From Zanthoxylum bungeanum (lineage: Eukaryota; Streptophyta; Magnoliopsida; Sapindales; Rutaceae), in contig SKCR01006513.1 in the NCBI GenBank assembly GCA_019454045.1, forward strand, positions 248,001-312,000: 64,000 nucleotides of DNA. The letters are read 5' to 3'. Below, piece by piece: positions 35,048-46,129 of this stretch. The notes under the pieces are model-generated. The model was not told the DNA's origin and did not search any database. It was given only the letters and a program-made list of their open reading frames with translations. The position numbers and the translations under genes are program-made. Each line of letters starts with the position of its first letter. The stretch's first letter is position 1.

Positions 35048-35606
35048 TATCCCGATAGAGTCTTATACCCAATATATATAGGAAGCTTCACCATATGAAT
35101 ACAATATGCCTATGAAGTCGAATGTTTGTCACTACTTTAACTTACTTTCGAAGCATGTGAACTTAGTTATAGGAATTATTTTGATGAGTATGGACTAAAT
35201 CTAGGTTACCTTTAGGCATATATCGCGTAGATTTGGTTAATTCATTGCACAAATCATATCACCACAAGTGACAAAAGTAAGGGACCATTTCGAACCCAAC
35301 GGTTTAAGGTCTTCCCTTGCGAGGGGTGAGTACGGCCTTAAATCTTTGTCCCGGTTCACACCGGGTGGCGACTCCATGTTATATCTCCGGTTTAGTTCCC
35401 ATACAGACTATTCCGTACTCCTAACCGGATCGCAAGCCCGGAATAGCGTCGTCCACCGTCTGTGTCCTACAGTAGGGAAACCATCTTGAGAGCTTGGAAT
35501 CATCATAAAACAAAGCTTGGAGCTTGGACTTTCCTCTTGGCCGAATACTCAAAGCTTGGACTATCCCGATAGAGTCTTATACCCAATATATATAGGAAGC
35601 TTCACC
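35048..35606. repeat. 45-bp direct repeat bracketing a 469-bp insert
   Basis: The same 45 bases (from TATCCCGATAGAG to AGGAAGCTTCACC) occur at 35048-35092 and 35562-35606. The second copy joins the copia RT relic. The segment between is GC-richer (35260-35490, with GGGTGGCGACTCC) and not recognised. It ends with several AAGCTTGGA repeats. It may be a duplicated junction from break repair or nested insertion. Confidence 0.7.
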
Positions 35607-37042
35607 CATATCTTTCATGGAGAAGCTTTTGCAAATGTAGGCTTTCACTCTTGCATCAATCTTATATCATTCCAATGATAAGGATTTCGTCTACATATAA
35701 AACAAGAAATATCATCATGCTCCATCTAGTTTTCTTATAAACACACGATTATTCCTCATTCTTGATGAATATAGATAATCTAATTATCTCATCAAAATGA
35801 TGATTCCAGCTTCGGGATGTCTGTTTAAGTCCATAAATAGACTTCTTGAGTTTACAAAATAAGTTTGAAGTTTCGTTGGATATGAAACATTTTGGTTGCT
35901 CCATATAGATATCCTTCTTGAGGAATCCATTTAGAGAAATTGGGTTTCAAATTTATCTACCATATCTCATAATCTTGATATGCGGTAAGGGTTAAAAGAA
36001 TCCTAATGGATTTTAGCATGACTACTAGTGAAAAATTTTCCTCACAGTCAATCCATGGATGTTGAGTGTAACCTTTCACTTCCAGTCGAGCCTTAAAGGA
36101 TTCCACATTTCCATCAAGTCCTCACTTCCTTTTATAAACCCATTTAAAACTAATAGGGTTAACTCATTCAGAAAGTTCAACAAAGTCCCAGACTTGATTG
36201 TCATGCAAAGAATCCATTTCGGATTTCATGGTTTCTTGTCCCGAATTGATATCTAATATCGTATCTTTATATATAGTCGGACCTGTTTCCTCCAAGAAAA
36301 GAACAACAAGGCTAACATCAGATGTTAAAAATAGTCTTTCAAGTGGCCTTGATATTCTATTAGATTTTGTGGAATCTGTGTTGTAGATCCATCACCTAGT
36401 TGGATCTCTAGTTCTATCTCAGTTTCCTTAATGTTGGGATCAACTCATCAAGTTCAATCTTTCTACAATTCTCACTTTCTCTCAATAATTCCTTTTCAAG
36501 AAGATTGGCAAAATAAACAACAAATATATTTTTTTGCTCAAAATTATAGAATTGATATCCCAAAGAATTTCTAGGATATCCAACAAACCTGTACTTATAC
36601 CCCATTGGTGCTATTTTATCCCGTTGTGCAACTCCAATGTATGCAGGACAACCTCAAATCTTTAAATATCTAAGACTTGGATTTCTACCGTACCATATCT
36701 GATGTGGGGTCGTAGAAACAACTTTCGATAGAACTCTGTTAAGTATGTGGGCACCAATAAGTAAAGTGTAATCCCAAAGGTAATATGGAAGATCTGTATA
36801 GCTTATCATTGATCGTACCATATCCAATAAAGTATGATTTCTCCGCTTAGACATAACATTATGTTAAGGAGTTCGTGTTGGCTATATTGGGCAAGAATCT
36901 CATTAAATAACATTTGAATTCTTTTCTTATGGATTGACCACCTCGATCTGATCAAAGGCATTTGATCAATTTTCTAATCTATTTTCAACTTCGTTTCGGA
37001 ATATTTTGAATTTTTTCAAATATTTTTCGATTTTTGTCTCAT

Positions 37043-37133
<91 letters not shown>

Positions 37134-37400
37134 CTTGACTTATCATCAGTGAAAGTCATGAAGTATGTTGAAATATTATGAGCGACATGATTTAATGGAC
37201 CATACACATCACTATGTACTAGCTCCAATAAATCTCCAATACGATGCCCAATACTAAGAAATGGGGCCTTTGTCATTTTCCCTTGGATACATGACTCAAG
37301 GGCACTTAGAGCTTTTAGGTTCAGGTCATCGATAGCAATGACTAGTGTAGTTCTTACATGTATCTTGCTTCTCCCACTGACTGCTAACTAATCCCCCTCC
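35607..37400 (-). pseudogene. Copia pol relic (pre-integrase, integrase, RT start)
   Basis: Minus strand. CIQGKMTKAPF and LLELVHSDVYGPLN (about 37290-37180) are the pre-integrase to integrase join. FMTFTDDKSRY is followed by a TA microsatellite (37047-37133), then YLMRQKSKN. The frame 36854-36654 gives RRNHTLLDMVRSMISYTDLP and TPHQIWYGRNPSLRYLKI (integrase C-terminal part), and 36605-36414 gives VGYPRNSLGYQFYN and KELL. Near 36060-35945 it reads IDCEENFSLVVMLKSIRILL and AYQDYEIW, the first RT motifs. Stops and frameshifts are frequent. It is a copia lineage different from Copia I-III. Confidence 0.85.
37047..37133. repeat. (TA)n microsatellite inside integrase
   Basis: About 87 bp of TA dinucleotides with two phase breaks (near 37095 and 37122), lying between codons that are adjacent in related integrases (SRY and YLM). 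Confidence 0.95.
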
Positions 37401-37479
37401 TAGGGTCCTACTATCCAAGAATTTTGGATGCTGGGTCTACCTCTCTTACAACCATAGAGATTAGGTCTTCTGTTTTACC

Positions 37480-39743
37480 CCTGAAGCCATTTCCCTGAGC
37501 TCGAGATCAACAAGCCTGGAGGACCTAGACACTACCTCGACCCTATCTGAGGAGGAATATGACACTTACCATCATCAATTTCGCCTAGCTAATCCTGAAT
37601 GGGTTCTCTGAACACCTCTCATTTAGACATGGACCGACCTTCGATGATCACAGAGGAAGATCTGAACGTCCTTCGAGATTAATTTTCCATTCCAAATGAC
37701 ATTCAATTAGAGGTATCGGGCCCTATGGAGCATGCAAGTCGACTAGAAGCGAGCTCTGTGACGCTAATCTCAGCCTTCTTCAAGGACAGACTATGGTTAC
37801 CCATACAAGAATACTTTGCAAGAATGCTTGCTTTTATGGAAATAGTCTCTGTCAGCTAAATTTGGACAGCTGGCAGATACTGGTCGGCCTCAACATGATT
37901 TGGAACTGAGCTGGTCTAGGAGAGCCGACCTTCGAAGAACTGAAAAGGCTGTACAGATTGAAGGCCAACCTGAAAAACTCACCGTGGCTGGTATTATCTT
38001 TCTTCACACCCCGAGGAACCCCCAATTATCTCTGACATCCCTTTCACCAATAAGAACTTCACGGATTAATGGTTATGGGCCATGGGCAACTTGGGGCAAG
38101 TTCATACAGTTGGCTCTGAGACCACCATAGTCCCAGATGTCTTTACTGATGGAGTTGAGGACATATCTAATGTTTCTCTTCTTCACTAACTTTTAGAAAA
38201 GAATACTAACTCTTTGACCTCTTACAGCCTACTGGGGAGATCTCCCTAAGGTTAGCCATCGGGTTCGGGTAAGAATTATGAAGGCCAGAGAGTTTGTCGG
38301 CCCTTAAAAGAACCTTGTCAATGCTTCCACCTTTTTTTGGCTCAGGTATCATCCCGAACACTCCTTCACGTGCCCCGAGGTGGTTTGGTAGACATTACCC
38401 GACCTACCCTCAATTGTTGTTTAATTCAGCTTTTTCCTACTTTTTCTCACTTGCACTCAGATTTTAATTGCTTCTTCATCTTCTATTTTGCAGGGATGTC
38501 AGGCTCAAAAGGTCTAAAGGGGAAACTTTAAGCCTTAAAGTTTCCGGGTAGCTAGGGCACGTCTAGTAGTCCTAAAAGGAAACCCAAACTGATCACTTCC
38601 CTTGTCGGGGCTCCTCATGCCATTCTTCCCTTTGCGGCCCCGAGCCCCTAGCACAGGCATCCAGTGTTCCTCTCCGGACCCCGAAAAAAAGCCGCCACTT
38701 GATCTAAGGTGACGAACCTGAGGAGGTGGAATAGCCTCTATCTAAGAAAACGGCTGCCCATAAGGGGAAAAATGTAGTTGTTGCCCTAGCTGAAATTCGG
38801 AAGAGCATCACGCTGCATGGGATAGAGGATTTTAGTGAAAATGTCATGGACATGGTGGCCCATCTTGTTCCCACTATCAACTCGCTGGCCGAGTCCATAC
38901 CCCCGAGTGTATCCCATATTACGAGGACGTTTCCCCCAAGGTGCTTGTATTAAAGTCTTGCTTTCTCATCCATGAGGTATTCGCCCGTCTTATTTTTCAA
39001 TTTTCATTATACTTAGTCGAATTAAAGTTTTCTTTTCATTTCTACAGCTCAGCTATATGATGGCCAACAACAAAGACCCGCTAATCATCTTTTTATCCGA
39101 GGGGGACAAATGTAGAGGCTTCAATCCCAACTGCATGAGCGAAAGAATGATGAGTTGATCAAGAGAACAGAGGAAAACCAGAATCTCACTTCCGAGGTCC
39201 AGAGGTTAAATGCCTTGGATGAGTCCCTTCGTAATGCCTCTGTGGTTGCGAAGAAAGAGATGGATGCTGCCAAGGAGGAGGCCAAAAATATGAAATGGAA
39301 GAAGGCTCTCTTGGATCCAAACTCAGTGAAATGACAAAGCAAATGGATCAAGCCCTGGAAGACCTAATGAAGGAAAAGGCCGAATTGGAGATTGAGGTAG
39401 ATAAACCGAAAGTAGAGATGCTTGAGGAGTGCGTAGATATTTCCACAGATCTCATGCCTTGGCTGGATATGGTACTAGTCTATGCCGCAATAAAGTTCTG
39501 AAAATGTGAAATATCCATGGAAGATGCTCAAGCCTTATTACCCCAGCTCCTGAGCGCTCCCAAGATCTTGAGCCCAAGGCTTTACCAGTTGAGCCTGAAG
39601 CCCCAACTCTAATTCCTATGGCCCCAGATCCTATGGCCGAGGCAAAAACTCTTGTAGCAGATCCGGATTCAGAAGGTCCTGTAGCTGCTACCGAGACCGA
39701 GGCCCTGTCCCTTACATCCGAGTCCGAGGCCCCTCCTGCCTAA
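37480..39743 (+). pseudogene. Gypsy-type transposon gag-like pseudogene
   Basis: Part 1 (about 37690-38150) matches the plant 'putative gypsy type transposon' domain: EHASRLEASSVTLISAFF, PIQEYFARMLAFMEIV, QLNLDSWQILVGLNMIW, FEELKRLYRLK, DIPFTNKNFTD and WLWAMGNLG, across frameshifts and stops. Part 2 (about 39112-39501) is coiled-coil-like (KRTEENQNLTSEVQRLNA, then LSEMTKQMDQALEDLMKEKA). Part 3 (39546-39743) is Pro/Glu-rich (PEAPTLIPMAPDPMAE) and ends TAA at 39741. Possible introns with GT...AG ends are 38346-38493 and 38977-39047. No protease or RT follows. Such proteins are encoded by large gypsy-related elements, but function is unclear. Confidence 0.65.
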
Positions 39744-39952
39744 GTTTCAAGAACTGTCCCTGTGTGGACCTCTTTGAGTGGCCCCCAGAGGGGGTCCAAT
39801 GTAACAAACAATTATAAATGTCTTGAAATTTTTTTTTAGCATGTACTCGTTATTATTTTCTATTTGTTGTATGTTTATCTTTGTTTCAATACTCGAATGA
39901 TTTTTCTAACTCTTTCGGATGCTCTGCCCTCAACACTTGGTCAATAGGGAAT

Positions 39953-40600
39953 GATCCCTCGTCGCACCAACCAAAGTATAGCCATGGGGGAGATACTCTA
40001 ACCTCATGTCAAAGAAAGATTGAACTCGGTGGGACATGACCCGATCTCGAGCTAGTAATAACACTTGGCCACGAAGGAATGTCACCTCCTCGCGCCAACC
40101 AAAGCATGGCCATTGGGGATATACTCTACCCCATACCGAAGAAAGACTGAACTCGATGAGATATGACCCAACCCCAAGTTGGTAATAATAATTGGCCACG
40201 AGGGAATGTCACCTCCTCGCGCCAACCAAAGCATGGCCATGGGGGAGATACTCCGACCCATACCGAAGAAAGACTGAACTCGATGGGACATGACCCGACC
40301 CTAACTAGTAATAACAATTAGCCACAAGGGAATGTCACCTCCTCACGCCAACCAAAGCATGGCCATGGAGGAGATACTCTGACCCCATGCTGAAGAAAGA
40401 CTGAACTCAGTGGGACATGACCCGACCCTGAGCAAATAATAACACTTGGCTATGAGGGAATGTCACCTTTTCATGCCAACTAAATCATGGCCATGAGGGA
40501 TATACTCCGACCACATGACAAAGAAAGACCGAACACGGTGGGACATGACCCGACCCCAAGCTGGTAGTACAACATGAGACTTTAACCGCGAGGGAAGATT
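39953..40600. repeat. 127-bp tandem repeat, about 5 copies
   Basis: Units marked by GTCACCTCCTCGCGCCAACC or variants start at 39953, 40081, 40208, 40334 and 40462 (periods 126-128). Units also share ATGGCCATGGGGGAGATACT and GGGACATGACCCGACCC. They lie 3' of the gypsy-type pseudogene, in the position of its 3' untranslated region. Confidence 0.92.
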
Positions 40601-40845
40601 TTCAACCTCCGTTGCTCCCCGGACCCTAGCAAAGCAATCTCTATCCAAGTCATCCATAAAGAGAAAATCAATACCAAGACAGTGTTAGTCTGTGGAGATG
40701 ACTTAGCACATACTCTATAAAGACTCAAAAAACTAACAACACGGGCACCCGCAGTAGTGTCCTGCCTGGGGCTATGCCAAAATAGCAATTTTGAACATTA
40801 CAATTTAGCCGCCCAGAAAACCGAGCTACAAATTATGGAGTGGAT

Positions 40846-40913
40846 CAGCCTAATAACTCACAAGGGCAAAAACGTCCCCGTATTCGGCCTCCCCAAGGCT
40901 ACAAGGTCACGGA
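40846..40913. repeat. 117-bp tandem repeat, first partial unit (left of Copia I)
   Basis: Begins near GGATCAGCCTAATAACTCAC and includes CGGCCTCCCCAAGGCTACAA. The unit is cut by Copia I after ACGGA and resumes at 50908. 29 bases from CGGCCT to the cut plus 88 after it give the 117-bp period. Confidence 0.85.
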
Positions 40914-41968
40914 TGTTGGACAGTTATGACCTATAGCGTCACTATTTGTACAGATCATGGTGTTGTTGTACAAATTAACTATGTGATAAGGAAATTGCAC
41001 TCTTATCATTTGTGATTAGATCACCGTAGATATATAAATGATGAGAGGTCCATATGATTTGTTCCTTGATTGAGAATGATATGAGACAGTATCAATCAAC
41101 GAAGGATAAATCATTAAATATCCCTAGTCAGAGTATAATCGAGATTGGACATCGATAAATACGTAAAAGACTAGTATCGTACTTGTGTGCGTTGTGAGGG
41201 CACAACAGCGTAGTTCTCATATACTTAAGTATTGGATACTTATGCAAGTGCGGTAGGAGGTTGTGTTTCACCGACGGTACGGGAAACAGCTTCGCTCTGG
41301 ATAGACCCCATCGGAATCCCATTGGTAGTTTGACTATGTGTCTATGGGAGTCCGACATCAGGGTAGGTGTATTTGGTCTTAACCTGAGACTTGCACCGCT
41401 AATGCTTACGACAATCAATATACTTTGGTTGAGGTCGTCTAGGGCTTTAACCGGTTTTGTGTACGCCGATACTAGGTATATTGAGAATCGTAGAGTATTA
41501 GGTGTGATGTCAAGACGGAAGTATCACTCCAGTCAAAGTGGAGATGATGTCACGTAGGATACGGTATTAGTACTCTTAAGTGCTGCGCGGCCATCAGGAC
41601 ATTATGACTAGGTCATGTATATTCGATTATAGAGACTAGTTACCAGACATCCGACATGTGCTTCGTACGGGGCAGACACAACTCCAGCCCCAGGCCTAGC
41701 ACGTGACAGTCCGATACTGGATCGAAATACGCAATACTACGGTATACTACGCTTGATATAGATCATATATTCATGTAAGAATATTTCCGGAGAATTGGGT
41801 AGGCATGGCGCTTTGCTAGAAGCCAACCTTGTCTTGTGAATCGGTTAAGACGTAGTACTTGGTACGTACGTGTTCGGATAATCCGATGACCCGATTCACT
41901 GCCAACATATCCGGGGATCTCTTGGGTCGCGTCCCAATGATACACCGATAAAGTATGACTCGCACTTT

Positions 41969-42267
41969 AATTAATCTGGGATTAATTCGATGAGAGAGAA
42001 AATTAATCTGGGATTATTTCGGATATAATTTATCTAGGATAAAATATTAATAAAAGAGAGATAACGATTAACTTGGAATTAATCGGTAAATTAATATATT
42101 TCATATATTAAACGAAATTGGATTTTGACGCGGAATTGAAATTGGATTTTAATTCGGGCGAATGAATTAATTTGGAATTAATTCGTTAGCGACGTGAATA
42201 GTGAATACGCTAGGCGTAATCATTTAATTACGACGCAACGGATAAATCGTTAATTTAGAATTAACGA
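41969..42267. repeat. Hairpin array in the Copia I 5' LTR
   Basis: Successive short inverted repeats: AATTAAT-CTGGG-ATTAATT (41969), CGATTAA/TTAATCG (42065-42085), TTAATATAT-TTC-ATATATTAA (42091-42111), GAATTGAAAT-TGG-ATTTTAATTC (42133-42155, one G-T pair), GAATTAATT-TGG-AATTAATTC (42164-42184), CGTAAT/ATTACG near 42215 and TCGTTAATT-TAG-AATTAACGA (42247-42267). The best copy is at 63119-63421. Confidence 0.85.
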
Positions 42268-42326
42268 ACCCGAGCCCGAGTGTGATTGCGAGCGCATTCG
42301 TATTTCGAATTCGAATGCGGCACGCA

Positions 42327-42391
42327 AGTCACATCAAGCGTCAAATCAAACGTTAAGTCATTCGCCACATCAAGCATCAAGTCAAACGTCA
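42327..42391 (+). promoter_or_regulatory. 12-bp-phased CGTCA array, Copia I 5' LTR
   Basis: CGTCA or one-base variants start at 42327 (AGTCA), 42339, 42351 (CGTTA), 42363 (CGCCA), 42375 (CATCA) and 42387, exactly 12 bp apart. The array lies about 190-260 bp upstream of the TATA box. The 3' LTR copy is less mutated. Confidence 0.7.
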
Positions 42392-42582
42392 CTTTGAGTG
42401 ATGTAACAATTGATTGATTGATGTGAGTGAGTGATTGATTGATTGATAGACAACACATCACTTTATTAAAGTGACTATGAATAGTTGATGTGTGTTGTTG
42501 GAATAGTGATGGTTGGTGGAAGCATTTACCATTTATTTTTAATTGATTTATTTGGTAAATGTTTAATATATTTTATGGTAAA

Positions 42583-42590
42583 TATATAAA
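42583..42590 (+). promoter_or_regulatory. TATA box, Copia I 5' LTR
   Basis: TATATAAA, conserved at 50479-50486 in the 3' LTR and at 55822-55829 and 63722-63729 in Copia III, always followed by a GG(A)AA...CTTTTGAC-like segment. Confidence 0.65.
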
Positions 42591-43015
42591 GCAATTTTGG
42601 AAATGCTTTTGACTAACCTAATACACATTATTCATCTCCTTCCCCTCTCTCTCTTTCACGCCCATGGTAGTGAACTGCCATGGGTTGGCCGAAAATTGCA
42701 AGGCAATTTTAAGGGTTTTGTGGCAAAATCCAAGCGAGCTAGCACTCCCGAGAGACATATGAAGGTGTTAGGGACACTTACCCTTGAGCCGGGAATCGTT
42801 CGTTGAAGATTCGAAGTTCAAAATGAAGACACAAAACTGAAACTGCCAAGCAGTGGACTGCACTTTGGGCGTGAGCTTTGGAGGCCATTTCTTGATGTTT
42901 TGTTCGTCGTTTCGTCTCAACCGATCGATGTGAGTATTCCGCAACTCCTTTGAGATGTATTCATCACTTTCTCATGCTTGTATAATGATCTTGGGACCTA
43001 GATAATCACCAACAA

Positions 43016-43029
43016 TGGCATCAAGAGCC
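43016..43029 (+). other. Primer-binding site of Copia I
   Basis: TGGCATCAAGAGCC, one base after the LTR. Compared with the tRNA-iMet complement TGGTATCAGAGCC it has one change and one inserted A. Copia III shares the same variant (TGGCATCAAGAGCT), whereas Copia II keeps the canonical form. Confidence 0.8.
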
Positions 43030-45050
43030 TAGGTGCAAGCATGAAATTTTTAGGGCTTAAAATTGGGTAAATTGATTTTGAGCATGATTTGGTTAAATTG
43101 TTTGATTGAGCATGTTTAAATGATGTTTAATTGAAGTTTGATTGGATCAATTTCATGAAATGATGATTAGATCAAATTTCCCCAAACATATTGCCTTGGC
43201 CGAAAGTTTAGGGTTTGGAGGATTCTTGGAATTTTTTCTTTTTGATTCATTGGATGAGTTGAAATGATGTTGGATGATGTTAATTTGAGATTGAATTGGA
43301 TTTAATTTTAAATTGAACAAAAACCCTAAATTCCTTACCTTGGCCGAATGGTAATTGCCCTAATGTAGTCTTGGAATTTTTGATTTTGATAATTGGATGT
43401 ATTGGAAATCATTCGGGATGATGTTTTAATGTCGATTGCGGATTAATTGGATTGAAACCGAATTGGACATGAAATCACTTCATTGGCCGAGACTTAGAAG
43501 CATGTAAATAGGTTTGGTTTTTTCATTAATGTGTTGGACATGTGATGATGATGTTAAGTATGATGAATTAGACTTATTTGATGTTTCGGAAATATCGATT
43601 TAGGTGATTAATTTAATTAATTAGGCCTTGAATTGGATTTGGGCTTTTTAAAGTTGTAAATGGGCTTATTGGGCTTTGTTGTACAAAGTTGGTTTAGGCC
43701 AAATGGATTGGATCCAATTGGGCCCAAAACCACTTCCGTTAAGCCCATTTGCGACTTAATGAACCTTTAAAGTTTAATTGGGCCTAATGGGCCAAGATTG
43801 ATTTATGGGCTTATGGGGTAAATCCCGGATTGGATTTTGGTTATTCGGATTGACCCGAGTTGACCAAAATCCACGCCTTAAGAAATCAATTAAAAGCCCA
43901 TTAGACTTTAATTGAATTGACGTTGGACGTTAATCGGTCTTTGAGACGCGTTACGATTAAATTTGGAATTTAAGTCGTAAAAGGTTTATTATTAAAGTGC
44001 GATATTTAATTTGGAATTAAATAACGAATTAAAATTGAATGCATATTAAATTGGATTTAATGACGTAGTTTAATTTAATTCGAGAATTCCGTACTTTGAG
44101 TACTTATTCGCAAAACGAGTTTGACTCGCATAAAATCAAATCGTTGTTTGAACATTGGATGATCACTAATTATCAGATTAATTAATTTGATTAGATTGAT
44201 TGATAACATGCTTTGTGTGAATACATGGTTGTGATGAATGAATAATTATATCGGATGGATATTAGTCGGATAAGGGCAATTTTGGAATTGTTGTAATAAA
44301 CTTGATTTATTAAATTGGACCTGCGTGTCCAGCCTTTTCACCTCTATTCTCTTTGTATTCTCTTCTCTCACCTATTCCCCTCAATGTAAATGAGGCTTCT
44401 TTAGAAGTGTAGTGTAACGGGTAAAGTAATACAAGTGCTAGCTTGAGAGAGAAAGGGAGAGATTTGATCTAGGATCAATGTGTTAAGTATCCATCCGCAT
44501 ATCATTATTATTTATTTTCATATGCGCTTTATTATGTATTTAGAATGCATGTTTAAGGGTGTATGATGATGAGACCTTAACAAAGATAATAAATTGGTAG
44601 CCAATTTGCACGCGAAAACCCTCGCTCAATATCATGCGTTTTTCCTTCCATTGAGTGTTTCTTACTCAAGATCCGAGATTGGCATTGGGTTGTTGGCCAA
44701 AGTCAAGCCCTTTGTCCGTCGAAGATGTGTTTGAATCACGAGAGTTTTGTTCCATATCGGTGTCTTGTCCAAGTTGTGGTTTTTTGGCCAAATTCAAGAC
44801 CACTTCTTGTCACTCGACATTGATTACGAAGCTTTCCATGGTCAATGGGTCGCGCTTGACTGGGATCATTAGGTTTGTTGTGCCAAAGCCAAGGCCTAGT
44901 TGATTCAGAGGAAAAGGGTTAGGCTACATATTGGATATATAGCATATATACGATATATGTTTCGGACTTGGATGTCCACCTACCGGACCTAGGAATTGGA
45001 TCGGATCCAATTGATCTTAGAGATCTACCTAGTTAATTATCATACAATTT
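43030..45050 (+). other. Leader of Copia I
   Basis: About 2 kb without coding motifs, with a disrupted antisense frame (about 44980-44660) and copies of the 17-mer TGTTGGCCAAAGTCAAG (44691, variant near 44782, and 45050 at the gag side). Parallel sequence: 56280-58340. Confidence 0.65.
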
Positions 45051-45066
45051 GTTGGCCAAAGTCAAG

Positions 45067-45960
45067 ATTGTGCGACATTTAACGGGATCCTAGCCCACTA
45101 GGAAACACGGTTTCCCGAGTACTCGACAGAGGGTTAGAGGCTCGCCGAAAAATAGTGGGAGGCAAGAATTGAATTTGCAATATTCGTTCAATTACTCGCC
45201 ATACGCGCTCAAACAAATATCACTCGTCAAATAATTAAAAGTATTAGTTGGACTAATATTTAATGTTTTTAATTAATATAGTTGACTATATTCAAATAAA
45301 TTCAATAAATAGTTGATTTTATAATTGGATTATAGTAATCAATATAATTGAATTAATATTATAGTTGATTAAATAATTGGATTATTGTAATCATTATAAT
45401 AAATAGTACCGGAAATAATTGATTGAATAGTCGGACTATTAAAATCAAGAAACATTGAAAGTTGGACATTTAAAATATAATCTTGGAAGATAATATTAAA
45501 TGGTTTAATTTTCAAAATGGGAATGAGATTTCAGGATGGCCTGGAAATAAATAATAAGTTAATTTATTGGATAAAATAACCTATTATGCCTAAACCCTGA
45601 ATTGAGCAAATTAGTGGAACATAATCTTAGGAAGTATTATGTGATGATGACTTATAGTACTTAATTCAATATACTTGTAATAAACTATGTTTAGATTTAA
45701 GAAGTATTAAATTTGCAATTAATAATTTTTGGAGAATTAATGACTAATCTCTAGGAGACAAAGTCAACTTTGCAATTAGATAAGTAGCGCAAGGCGCACT
45801 TTACGTCAATATTCTAGAAATCCAAGGCTTGGCCAAAGACTTCTGAAATATTGAAAAAGGGTAAAGGCAATATCGTTATTATCTTCTGGGAAGATATAGG
45901 ATATATCCCGAAGTGGCTGTCGTTTGGATATGGCAGACACGAAGGAATTAAAGAAAGGGC
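45067..45960 (+). pseudogene. Copia I gag relic
   Basis: Placed by alignment with the Copia II gag region (GGGAGGCAAG near 45160, then stacked ATTGGATTATAGTAATCA repeats). At 45905-45945 the zinc-knuckle segment of Copia II is shortened, so the C-X2-C motif is gone, while the flanks (ATATATCCC, GGCAGACACGAAGGAA) remain. No usable frame exists. Confidence 0.5.
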
Positions 45961-46129
45961 AAGGCTCTGACTTTAAGAATGTTTTTCAATATTATGTCCA
46001 TTACTAGTATTAAAAATTGGATTTTAAAATACTTAGTATGGTACATAAAATATATGTATTGATGTTCAGAATCTGCTGTGAGCAGGATACTGACTTCAAG
46101 CTGAGGTTAATCTGCGAATCGAAAATGGG

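Larger units (their letters stand above)
40914..43014 (+). mobile_element. 5' LTR of Copia I (2,101 bp)
   Basis: U3 is about 1.67 kb up to the TATA box TATATAAA (42583-42590), with R-U5 about 0.42 kb. U3 contains the hairpin array (41969-42267), the 12-bp-phased array (42327-42391) and a TGATTGATTGAT run (42408-42447). Confidence 0.93.

Noticed and set aside
39930..40317. Minus-strand repeated frames (SHRVQSFF..., FGWREEVTF...)
   Set aside because: The protein repeat mirrors the 127-bp DNA repeat. No start, domain or conservation beyond it.
39953..40600. CRISPR-like regular array
   Set aside because: Units are continuous 127-bp tandem copies without unique spacers, and the context is a plant retrotransposon tail.
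41128..41418. Frames repeated in several Copia LTRs (also 49028-49222, 62292-62513, 20412-20633)
   Set aside because: They recur because the LTRs are copies of each other. Length and frame change between copies.
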